Origin: Blastomussa wellsi
Lineage: Eukaryota; Cnidaria; Anthozoa; Scleractinia; Plerogyridae
Reading direction: 5' to 3'
DNA length: 64,000 nt
Assembly (NCBI GenBank): GCA_947652115.1
Contig: OX393563.1
Coordinates: 5,087,276 to 5,151,275 of the forward strand
In this document: piece after piece, positions 49,501-61,500 of the stretch
How the letters are laid out: each line of letters begins with the position of its first letter
Position numbering within the stretch: the stretch's first letter is position 1
Notes under the pieces: model-generated
The model's input: only the letters and a program-made list of their open reading frames with translations
Told to the model about the DNA's origin: nothing
Databases searched by the model: none
Translations under genes and position numbers: made by a program

Positions 49501-52500
49501 AAACTCAGTAATTCTGGATGAAGGTTTGAGGATCTACACCTCCATTAAGAATTGTGGACATAGTTTATTTTCCTCAAGGGTGATAATTCAGATCATGAAA
49601 AAGATATAATCTTCACTTTACTTTGATAATTTAAAAAGGGTCAGTACAATAATTAGTTTCATGTTGGAGTGACGACAGTCATTAGTCCATGTTACCTTCG
49701 GATTCTATTGGATGGGAATCAACAGATGTGTTTATGCAATTTAGAAAATACTAACAGCTGTGTTTCTTCAACCCCAAAACACTAAATACACCTAAACGCT
49801 GAGTGAAATTCGTTTGTTAAACTTTTTATGTTGGATCAAGGAGATTAAAAGCAGGTCACCGAAGCACATAAAAAACTTTTAACAAGATCCTGTGGTCGAA
49901 GTTGCACCATGTCCAACCACACTTTTCAAACTGGCTTTCTTTGTGACCCAACAATGCCTGTACATCGAAAGTCTTCACAACTTTCCACTATAATCTTGGT
50001 GATATCGGGTATAAACATTGCATTATCCGTAACAGCATCTCTTGGAAATGCGTTAATCCTCGTTGCCTTCCACAAAGAATCCTCTCTCAATCCGCCATCC
50101 AAACTGTTTCTACGTTGCTTGGCATTTTCAGACCTCTGTGTTGGACTTCTTGTGCAGCCTTTAGCGGTTATTTCCCTTTTATCTGCCTTCTACCATCGAT
50201 GGAACGTCTGTCGAGTTAGCGAGCGTCTGTGGTATTCTCTGAGCATTTTAATGGTTGGATTTTCACTTGCAACTTTGGCTGGAATCAGCGTAGACAGACT
50301 TCTTGCCCTATTGCTGGGCATCAAGTATAGACAAGTTGTAACCATGAAACGAGCTCGCATGCTTGTTGCAATTTTTCTGCTAACTTCCATTGTTAACTGT
50401 GTGTTGCAACAAGCTGACTATTTCGACTTCCTCTTGTACAGCACTGTAATATGGTCGCTATTCCTAATAATGTCGATTTATTGCTATGTGCGAATCTATC
50501 TCACACTTCGAATCCATATCCAAGCTCAGGTTACTCAACAAGAGCAGCACAATGGAATTTCACCGTTTAACTTGTCGCGATATAAAAAGACCGTGTCCAC
50601 TGCTTTATGCGTTTTCGCTGCACTTATTATCTGCTACGCCCCGTATGGTTTGCTTTTGATCACCTTAACAACTGTATCTGATCCATTGGCAAACGCGTTT
50701 CACGTTATCTATAGCTTTGTTGCACTGACGCTAGTTTACATTAATTCAGCTCTGAACCCTCTGCTGTATTGCTGGAAGATGAAAGAGGTGAGACATGCAG
50801 TGAAGGGAATACTCAGACGTTTAGGTTTTTGTAAATTATGACAAGACTGAAAAACAGTGACTTTCAAGAAATTTTGAAAAAAGACTTAAAAAAGAAATGA
50901 CAGATCAAGCCATTTTTAGTGAGCAGATAAATATCACGTGCGAGAAAGTGAACCAGAGGATAGGTGTATTGATGAGACTTAAGAACTTAGTACCCACCGT
51001 TGCGAACCTGCACCTTTTTAATAGAGGGGTTAAGTTTCTAAAGAAACTGTGGTGCTGCTTCGCTGGGAAGTATAACAATATAATTTGATTTTACCAACTG
51101 GGTTGATAATGTAAATTGGCCACCGTAAAGAGATTCGCAAGCTGACGTTTCGAGCGTTAGCCCTTCGTCGGAGTCTCTTTACGGTGGCCAATTTACATTA
51201 TCAACCCAGTTGAAAAATCGAATTTTATTGCACCTTTTTTAAGGCTGCAATACTTCCGTACCTCACTTATTGCCATCTTACCTGGAATTTTTGCCGAGCA
51301 AGCGACGAGAGAAAACTCGAACGCACCCAGGAGAGGGGTTTGCGTACATTTTTCAGAGATAGTAAATCTACATATGAACAACTACTGAAGAAAACTAATT
51401 TAAAAACTCTTTATGAAAGAAGGCTACAGGATATAGCTTGTATGATGTTCAAAGTGAGGCATGATCTGTGCCCCCCGAGCATCGAAAACTTGTTCCCTTT
51501 GAAAAGTTCTACTTATAACCTTAGAGGCGCAGATTTCCACATTTCCAGATTTAATACTGTCACCTATGGGAAACACTCCCTGAGATATATTGGACCTAAT
51601 AAACGATGAACAAAAGTTCAGAGGACTGCGTGGCACTTGGATAGTTCAAATAACTAAAAAATATTTAGTTATATTGGACCTATGCTATGGAATCGACTAA
51701 CTTAAAACACTTACCGTCTCTTCAATCTTTCAAAAGACAGATCTGTTTAACTAACCTTTTGTCCAAGATAAAATACGAATGTGAGAACTGTGTCTTGTGT
51801 AACACATGACCACTAAACTTGTTTAGGGAACGATACTTGTGAATAACTTTTTTAAAAAATCTTAATTTTTGTTAATGTCGAATTTTAGGTGTTCTATTTT
51901 TTAAATAAATTATTTTATCCATTTTAGGTGTCCCCTATTAGTAGAGGGTTTCTACCCTCGGCTAGACTCGCTTGACAAGTAAATAAAGTCTTTCATTCAT
52001 TCATTCATTCATTCATTCAATGTCACGCACATAATGAGTGTGTTTTATGAATTCCTTGGAATATTGATATCAACATTTCCCTCGAAACAAGTAATACCTA
52101 GAAACAGAAAGAGGATATTTACACGGTTTCCTTTAAACCGTGAAGATCAGTAAATAATCACTGATGGGCGTTAGTTAGCGAGTTTGAATTTAAAAAGTTA
52201 ATCTGAAACAACTCAGTAATTATGGATGAAGGTTGAGGATCTACTCCTCCATTAAGAATTGTGGAAATAGCTTATTTCCCTCAAGGGTGATAATTCAGAT
52301 CATGAAAAAGATATAATCTTCACTTGACTTTGACAATTTAACAGAGAGTAAGTTAAATAATTAGTTTCATGTTGGAGTGACGACAGTCATTAGTCCATGT
52401 TACCTTCGGATTCTATTGGATGGGAATCAACAGATGTGTTTATACAATTTAGAAAATACTAACAGCTGTGTTGTTTCAACCCCAAAACGCCAAATACACT

Positions 52501-55500
52501 TAAATGCTGAGTAAAATTCGTGTCTTAATCGTTTTATGTTGGATCAAGGAGATCGCCGAAGTTCATAAACAGGTTTTAACAAGATCCTGTGGTCGAAGTT
52601 GCACAATGCTCAATCACACTTTTCAAACTGGCTTTCTCTGTGACCCAACAATGCCTGTACATCAAAATTTTTCACAACTTTCCACTATAATCTTTGTGGT
52701 ATTGGGTTTAAATATTGCATTATCCATAACAGCATCTCTTGGAAATGCGTTAATCCTCGTTGCCTTCCGCAAAGAATCCTCTCTCAATCCACCATCCAAA
52801 CTGTTTCTACGTTGCTTGGCATTTTCAGACCTCTGTGTTGGACTTCTTGTGCAGCCTTTAGCGGTTATTTCCCTTTTTTCTGCCTTCTACCATCGATGGA
52901 ACGTCTGTCGAGTTAGCGAGCGTCTGTGGTATTCTCTGAGCATTTTAATGGCTGGATTTTCACTTGCAACTTTGGCTGGAATCAGCGTAGACAGACTTCT
53001 TGCCCTATTGCTAGGCATCAGGTATAGACAAGTTGTAACCATGAAACGAGCTCGCATGCTTATTGCAATTTTTCTGCTAACTTCCATTGTTAACTGCGCG
53101 TTGCAACAAGCTGATTATTTCGACTTCCTCTTGTACTGCACTGTAACATGGTCGTTATACCTAATTATGTCGATTTATTGCTATGTGCGGATCTATCTCA
53201 AACTTCGAGTTCATATCCAAGCTCAGGTTACTCTACAAGGGCAGCACAATGGAATTTCACTGTTAAACCTGTCGCGATACAAAAAGACAGTGTCAACTGC
53301 TTTGTGCGTTTTCGCTGCACTGATTATCTGTTATGCTCCGTTTGGTTTGCTTTTGATCATCGTAACAACTGTATCTGATCTAAACGCGTTTCAAGATATC
53401 TATAGCTTTATTGCACTGATGCTAGTTTACGTTAATTCATCTCTGAACCCTCTTCTGTATTGCTGGAAGATGAAAGAGGTGAGACATGCAGTGAAGGGAA
53501 TACTCAGACGTTTAGTGACTTTCAAGAAATCGTGAAAAAAGACTTGACAGATCAAGTCATTTTTAGTCGCCGACACAATTTCTTCATTGTCACGCACATA
53601 ATGAGCTCGAGTCTCATTATGTGCGTAACATCAAGTCAAGTCATGTGACTTCATGTCAGGTTAAGTCAAGTGAACTGAAGACACGTCACGCAGAAACTCC
53701 TTATTTAATTCTTATTTTGTCTCACTCCTTGCTGATGACAACCAGCTATTATGAACACAAACTCGGAAGTGCTCAAACAGTATTCCTGGGACTTGCAGCC
53801 GTGACTTAAGGATTTCAAGTCCAAAGCTCTAACCACTCAGCCACGCTGTACTTAGCACATAATTCTTAGCTTCTCCCATGTAATTGGTGGCAGTAAACTT
53901 TAAGTTGAATTAATATATATAATGCAATATCGTTACTTTCCCATTGTTACCAAATAAAAGGTCAAGCCAGCATTGGTGGGGCTATACTTAATGGAGTATT
54001 GCTGCTTTAGTTGTTATCACAGCATGTATGTGTGTTAATTTATCACTGTATGTATGTACAGTTTAGTAACTATGTATATACTAAAAACAATGGATCGTGT
54101 TGTTGGCGCGCTCTGATTGGCTATTCAAAAATTGGATATCCTTTGTTATTCACCTCCGAGCAACTCGTGAGCTTCCCGAACCCTCGCGTAAATAACTGAG
54201 TTGAATAAATGAGTTGAAACAATCATTTTTGAGCTATATTATCTCACTGTTCGCAACTTGATAAATATGCCCCTCTAGCCACCTCCACTTCGGTGAATAG
54301 TTGTTAATTATCGTTGCCTTCTAGAAATCGAGAATTTACGAAAGGGACTGTGGAAAGGGCAGCTAAAGCTCAATAAAGAATTTCCACTTTTCGGGAAGGT
54401 AATTTTTAGGTGGATTTATCCTGTGTGGTAACTACCATAGATGCTGTAACTCTCTGTAACAAACTCATTCCAAGGTCTTTTGACAACACGTTGCAAGGCG
54501 AAAAGCGTTAAGGGAAATTGCCTTTCAATCATTTGTAAGAAGTTTGTTTATGAATATATTTCCTTGTCGGCCAACCAATACAGAAATAGCAACGCATACG
54601 TAGCGACCATAAATATTTAATACTGCGATACCTGAAACTCCGCAATTTTTTGTCTCTTTAATCTCTTGAGTTCCAACAGCTCTCTGTATTCCTCTGTTTC
54701 GCGCAGATCAACAGGCACAGATTCCTCGTCCTACAAGAGAAAGCAAGCACTGAATACAACTTGATGCCTAAATTTGCCAAAAATCCGTGACAAAGTTTCT
54801 TTACACCCTCGTTATTCAGCAGGCGTGCTGTTTATCCTGATGATTGAACTCGAGCTACGTAAAAAAATTCGGAGTGCTCGCGTCACTTCTGATTTCACAG
54901 TGAGAATGGACCCTTAACATAGCAGTGTCATGTGACCTTGCGGTGCAAAATAGATGTCAGCATATCAAAACTGACCAAGTTTGAGGCCCCTAGCGTTGAA
55001 GAGTAGTGGGAGGCGCAGTGGCCTAATGGTTAGTGCGCTGGACTCTGGATCGGATGGTCCGGGTTCGAGTCCTGGCCGGGGCACTGCGTTGTGTTCTTGG
55101 GCAAGACACTTTACTCTCACAGTGCCTCTCTTCACCCAGGTGTACAAATGGGTACCGGCGAATTTACTGCTGGGGGGTAACCCTGCGATGGACTAGCATC
55201 CCATCCAGGGGGGAGTAGAAATACTCTCTGTCGCTTCATGCTACAGAAACCGGGGATAAGCTCCGGCCTGATGGGCCACTAGGCCCGACAGCAGACTTAC
55301 CTTACCTTACCTAGCGTTGAAGAGTGAGTTTTTATGACAGTTAGAAGTTTGGGAGATTTGAAGGATTTAGATGGAAAATGTTGCTGGCCAACAAGACCTT
55401 GATTGCCAGCAACTTTTTCTAGACAAATCTTTTATAAAGTCGGTAATTAGAATGTTACTTGACTTGAACTTTCCTTAAGTCTACTTAGTATCTTGTGTAA

Positions 55501-58500
55501 AGTTGCCCAATATCGATAACATTAATTGGTAAATGGACCTGTGTTCAATTACCATTACTTATCTTACCGACAGATATCCAGCCGTGTCATCTGTAGCTAC
55601 GCTTGAAATGTCATCATCTTCATCCATCAGAACTTTAGGTCGATATGAAGGAAAGAACGTGGAATTACGAAAACCAAGAGTCCGGTAGTGTTGTGATGAC
55701 CGTTTACTCTACAAGATTTAAAACACTTTGTCAGACAGAAATAGTTTTTTCATGTTCTATAAAAATATTGCGCATAGCATTCAATTGTACAACTCCGGCG
55801 AAGCAAGTATTAAAGGAGCTACTTCACCGTTCGTGCAATTTGAAAAATTTCATTTCCAATCCGTTTCAATATTCTCCATCCTCAACCATCCTTGTTCCTT
55901 TTTGGTTTAGTATTCTTCCGTAGCAAACTATTATTTTTAGGTTTCCAAAATTGTCAGGGTAATTTAGGTTGTCGAATAAATAACTCAATATATTGTGATG
56001 TAGCTCCTCACAATATATTCATTCATGGTGGCTAAGCCCCATCAAGCCAACAACCGGTAAAGACGTACCACCCCTCCCCCCCCCCACGTCAACCTTTATA
56101 CCCTTATAATACTTACTCTGATCCCTGGCCGGGGGAGGTTGGGCATCCGTCCTGGAACAGGTAACCCTGCTTTTGCCAATTTGATAAAATATTTCTGGAC
56201 TCGGCTAGCAACCTTTAGACACAAGAAGTACTAAATTATCACTCGGGAAAAGAACGTATTGATGTAAGGTATTGTGCCCTAATGGGTAGCTCGCTGGACT
56301 CCAGATCAGGCCGATAGGGCTTGAGCCCTAGCTGCATTGTGTTCGTAGTCAAAACACCTTACTCTCATAGTGACTCTTTTCGCCCAGACATATATTCGGC
56401 CAATTTAATACTGGTGGGGGTAACTCTGGGATGGATTAGCATCCCATCAAAGCGGGCACTAGGAGTAATCCTTGTCACGTCATGCAATAAGGAATCTGGG
56501 AAAATGCCCCTGTCTGATGGGCTACCAAGCTCGTACGCAGACTGGAACAAACCTGAAGGCGACGATAGCAATCGAAAATATTGCGTTCTCTTGCAATTTT
56601 CCGCGCTTTCAGTTTCAATTCATGATTGAGTTGTGTTTGCTTGATCATGCAGTTGATTGTTAAATTTAGATTTACGATGATTTTATAACAGGCATCAGAA
56701 ATCTGTCATGCACTTTTCCCAATTGGTAATCTGCAATTCTAAACCACTTTTTGAAGCATCAAGCTTGTGGAAATCCCAGCAATCTCGCAAATTTATTCAG
56801 TGAAGATTACGTTAGACAACTACAAATTCATGGAACTGGCAACATTGGAGATGCGAAAGTGGTAAAATTTACCTTTGACTATTGGTCGCTAACAACATGA
56901 TTACTATCTACTAATCGTTGCAATGAAGGAAGAAGAACAAAAAGGGAACCTGTTTGAAAGTTCTATTTCCCAGAGCAGCTGCGATTTTCTCCCATCTCTT
57001 AGCTTCCACCTCCTCTTGCGGGTAAATCTGCAACAGCTTTTCCAGTTTAGCCTAGAAACGAAAATAATGACTGGTCAGATATATTCTAGTTGTTAGAGCG
57101 CTAAGTTAAGGGTCCAGAGAGCAAGGGTACCAGCCTGCTCATTTTGAAGCAGAGGGGTGGGGTGCGCAGTGGTCTAATGGTAAATGCACTGAACTGAAAG
57201 AAAGCTCCAGGTTTGAGTTGTGTTCTCGGGTAAGACCCTACTCTCACACTGCCCCTCTCCACCCAGGACTATGAATGGGTATAAACAATTGTTGGGGAAA
57301 CCTGACAGAATACGATACCCCTACATGTATCTTCATAATGAAATGAAAACCTGAGTGAATGTGCTTAGTTATAAACAAAAGAAACTCCCCCCCTGTCCCA
57401 TGTTGAATGATATCATCTGTGCCCTGCCTGTATAAGTCAACAAAACAGGTCAGACCTGTTCTTCGGCTGTCCATGGTTGATTGAATGTTACTGGTTTCAT
57501 GTTATCACAAGGACGGCCTCCTGCCAGTTTTCCACTGGTAAACTCACTACTTCTTGGAGTGAAAACACTCGTCAGACTGTGAAACAAAATAGCGTAATGC
57601 TGAATATTAAGTAATTTTTTTTTAAAAGTAATTAAACTGTAGATGCAAAACAAGACAATAAGTTAAATGAATAATAGCAACATTCCTTAACTTATTTCAA
57701 TATTTAACAATATGGAAATATTCAGCCTGATTCCACAATCCTAAAGATAACTGATGAGCTGGAAGTACCTGTAGTTAAAAAGATTAAGCAAATAGGTCTG
57801 CAGTGCGTACAGACAGATAAATTATCTAGCATGATTGAATAGAGAATAAATTGACATTATTATCCCTTTTCATTCTCAGTCACAAGTCTTAACTCAGGGT
57901 ACAAGGAAGTTCAATTTTCCAACTTGCCCTATGGGCAAGCTGTAGCCAGGATGCACTAGCCCGGAGGTTATTTCCACTAGCCCAAAAACAATTCTCAGAA
58001 GTGTGATGAATAAATTAATAAATAACAATTAATTAATTGCCCGTCAGGCAAGTGAAGGATAAAATCCACTAGCCTGATGGCAAAATCCACTAGCTATTGG
58101 GTACTAACTTCTTTGTACATTGTTTCATGAAAACATCTTGACTGAGCGATATATCGCAATTAAAAACAAAACTGCCAAGCTTTTTAACAATAAATGGCAT
58201 TGTTTCATTATAAGAGACTCCATTTCAGAAATGAAGACTCCATCATCGCCTCCCCTTAGTGTAATACTATAAATAAAATCTCTTTCCTTGTACATGTACG
58301 CTGTTAACTTAACAATTCTTTAGCCATTTCAGTCATAGCAAGTTATTACTTTCAAACTAAGAAAGCTGTGAACACCTGAAATATTTCAGGAATACATTGC
58401 GACCACTCACAATAAAGTTCAGGACATGCAAACAAACCCCAAACTAATTACCATTGCTGTTTGCGGTTTAGTTCTCTCAAACCTGATTGCCTTTTTCATT

Positions 58501-61500
58501 GTAACACAAAAACATTCCATAACTATTTCTGGTGTTCACAGTTTTCTCAGTTACGCAGTGAAACTAAACACATACAGCAAGAACAAAACATGATACCAAC
58601 CTTTCTCTCTCCAATGGCTTCCCTTGTTTGCTGGCTACAAACTCTCCTCCAAACACACTGTACACATTGCTCTCTGAAGACGAGGCAGATGTGTTTTCAC
58701 CAGCCTCGGCAATCTGTGTTGATGACTCAGTTGCTAGAGAGAGAAAAATCAATTTGGGTTATTATGATGGTACACATTAATGATATTAAAAAAAATTAAA
58801 AGATATACATTCATGTCATGACCTTCCTCTCAAAAATTATTTACATACAAAGGAATACTTTTGTGTGATATACTTTCATAAGCATTTTTGCAGAATGTAA
58901 CAATACTGTAAACCCAAGAGTCTTTTTAACTCTTAAGGTGAAAAAGGTACTACATTTTCTATTCCTCCGCATGCAATGCAGGCCTATGAGGCTAGCTGTA
59001 CACATTGCAGACCTATGATTTTAGCTTACCGAACTCTCTCCACAAATTACAGGCCTATGATGTTCACTTACACATTTATCAAACTCTGTACACATTGCAG
59101 GCCTGTGCTGCTAGTGTACCTAATCTGGATCTGTACACATTGCAGGCCTAGCTAGGTACACATTGCTGGTTAACTAAACTCTGTACACATTGCAGGCCTA
59201 TGTACACATTGCTGGTTAACTAAACTCTGTACATATTGCAGTCGTACGCTATCTAGTTCTCTGTACAAATTGCAGATCTATGATGTCAGCTTATCCAGCT
59301 GCATACATTGCTGACCTCTGCATGCCATGCTAGCGTAAAAGAAGTAAAATACCTTTTCCCATGTTGTTTGAAGCAGCTCTAGTGAGGTGGGGATTGTTCA
59401 ATTTCTCTCTATCTATTGCACTCAGCGACAAAGTATATTCCTCCCAAGGAACAGACGGAAGTTTTACCACCTTCTGATGGCATGGAAGACCTAAATGTTC
59501 CTAAATTTAAAGCAAAATGACATGCTAATTGTGAATGTTTCTCTGTTTCTTGACTATACCAGAATGCTGCATAAGCTGCAGAATAGTATTTCATTTCCTT
59601 GCGGCAATTACCAGTAGTTGAAATAAGGAATGATGTTTTATAGCAAGGATCCCAAAAGTGGCCACTTTTAATTTAGCACATTCAGATTCCATGTGGATTA
59701 TCCAATCAGAACCCGAGGACAGCTTCTGCGCGTGATCGCTTGTAGTTTGTGTTGTTTTGCCAAAAGGTATCCTCGGCTTCTGATTGGATAATACATATGA
59801 AAAAAATGAATAAATTTGGGCTCCTTGCTGTAAGTCAAGTTATCAGAATATGGAAGTAATGGTGAAGGAGTTTGCCTCAATTGATATTGTACATTGGATA
59901 TGGAAGCTACAGTTGAGTTATAGGACCTTTCGGTTTCAGTTATAGGACCTTTCAGTTGGAAACTGCTTTGGATTACTGGAAGTCATGAAGTCAGCCATTT
60001 TACCTTTGATCTAACTGTGTGAAAGGAATGACCTATCGTATGCAGTACAATATAAGCTTGGTAGTGATGTTCTATGTATGGAAATAAGTACTTCATTCAA
60101 GCATTACCTTATTTTGGAGCTTTTCCACAAAGCTGATGCGATCCTGCAAAGCTTTAGCTTGCTGTTCATAGAGAATATCAAGGTCCTTTCAAATAAAAGA
60201 AATGCAAATAACATTTCCAATCAGCAATGCACACGAGTCAAGAGACCAATCACACCAGAGCTTATCCCGGTTTCCTTAGCATGAAGTGACTGGGAATATT
60301 TCTTCTCCCCCCTGGATAAGATACTAGTCCATCGCTGAGTTACCCCCCAGCATTTAATTTGACAGTACCCAATTTTATACACCTGGGTGAAGAGAGGCAC
60401 TATGAGAGCAAAGGGTCTTGCCCAAGAACACAATGCAGAGCCCCGGCCAAGGCTTGAACCCAGACCTCCTGATCCAGAGTCCAGCGCAGTAACCATTAGG
60501 CCTTCCTGGTCACCAATGAAACTAAAACAATTGCACTGTGACCAGAATTTTACAACTTGTCGCCAGCAGGCATCGACTGGAAGAGTAGGTGGCTGTTTTC
60601 AGTGAGCTTTTGGGTCACAAGGTGATTGCTATGACCAGAGTAGCCAGTACCATAATAGTCAAGTAGCCGGTGGAACTCCGGCAGTCGCCACTTTGTTTTG
60701 AAACCCCTGTGCATTTATACATCTGGGAGAGGCATTGTGAGTTTAGTGTCTTGCCAGGACTCAAACCTGGACTGCTCAATCTGAACTCCACTGCACTAAC
60801 CAATAAGCCAGAGCATGTCACAAACAGAACATAACAGTACTTTTATGATTTGTAAACTCTACTAAGTACTACTGTGGGAGGCGCAGTGGTCTAATGGTTA
60901 GTGCATTGGACTCCGTATCGGGTGGTCCGGGTTCAAGCCCTGGCCGGGACACTTTACTCTCACCGTGCCTTTCTTCACCCAGGTGTATTTATGCTAGGGG
61001 TAACCCTGCAATGGACAAGCATCCCATCCAGGGGAGAGTAGAAATACTCACAGTCACTTCAGGCTACCTTTCAGGAAAAGCTCCAGCCTAAATGGGCCAC
61101 TAGGCTTGTTTGCAGACTTTGCCTTTGTCTACTACATTTTACTAAATTTGAAAAATCACTTCATGTATAAGACTATAAAATTACCTTTACAGCCTGACTC
61201 CTCTGTGACTCCAAAACCAACAAGGTTTGCAATAGCAGATGATAGCTAGAACAATAGCAAAGCAATATTTAATCTTCAATTTCAGCTCAAAACTTTTATC
61301 TCAACTATGTCAAAAGCCTGGTTACAGTCCTGTATTGAATATGATGATACAATGCAACACAAACGTTACAATGAATGCTTTTACAGGGTTTCTCAGACTA
61401 GCACCCTTTCCTGTACTTACTGCTTATTATCTTTCAGTGCCAAGTGATCAGATTCAAAGTAGAACCGATTGTAATGATCCTCCTCCTCTTTGCCATCATC

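Larger units (their letters stand above)
35996..54631 (-). other. 18.6 kb intron 10 of ZZZ3 carrying the GPCR array
   Basis: The upstream exon ends KRQKIAEFQ before a GTATCG donor at 54631; the downstream exon begins [12 protein letters not shown] after a TTTACAG acceptor. Both borders are phase 0. The join leads straight into the ZZ finger, as in known ZZZ3 proteins. Five GPCR loci lie inside on the opposite strand. Confidence 0.88.

Noticed and set aside
52504..52605. 34-residue N-terminal extension of GPCR copy 5
   Set aside because: No equivalent in copy 4, and the homologous start codon at 52606 fits all copies.
39764..53535. Naming a ligand or receptor class (melanocortin, adenosine, amine)
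   Set aside because: Shared class A motifs and a short loop are not enough to assign a ligand by eye.
58970..59320. CRISPR-like repeat array
   Set aside because: Repeats are degenerate with irregular spacing, in an intron of an animal gene.
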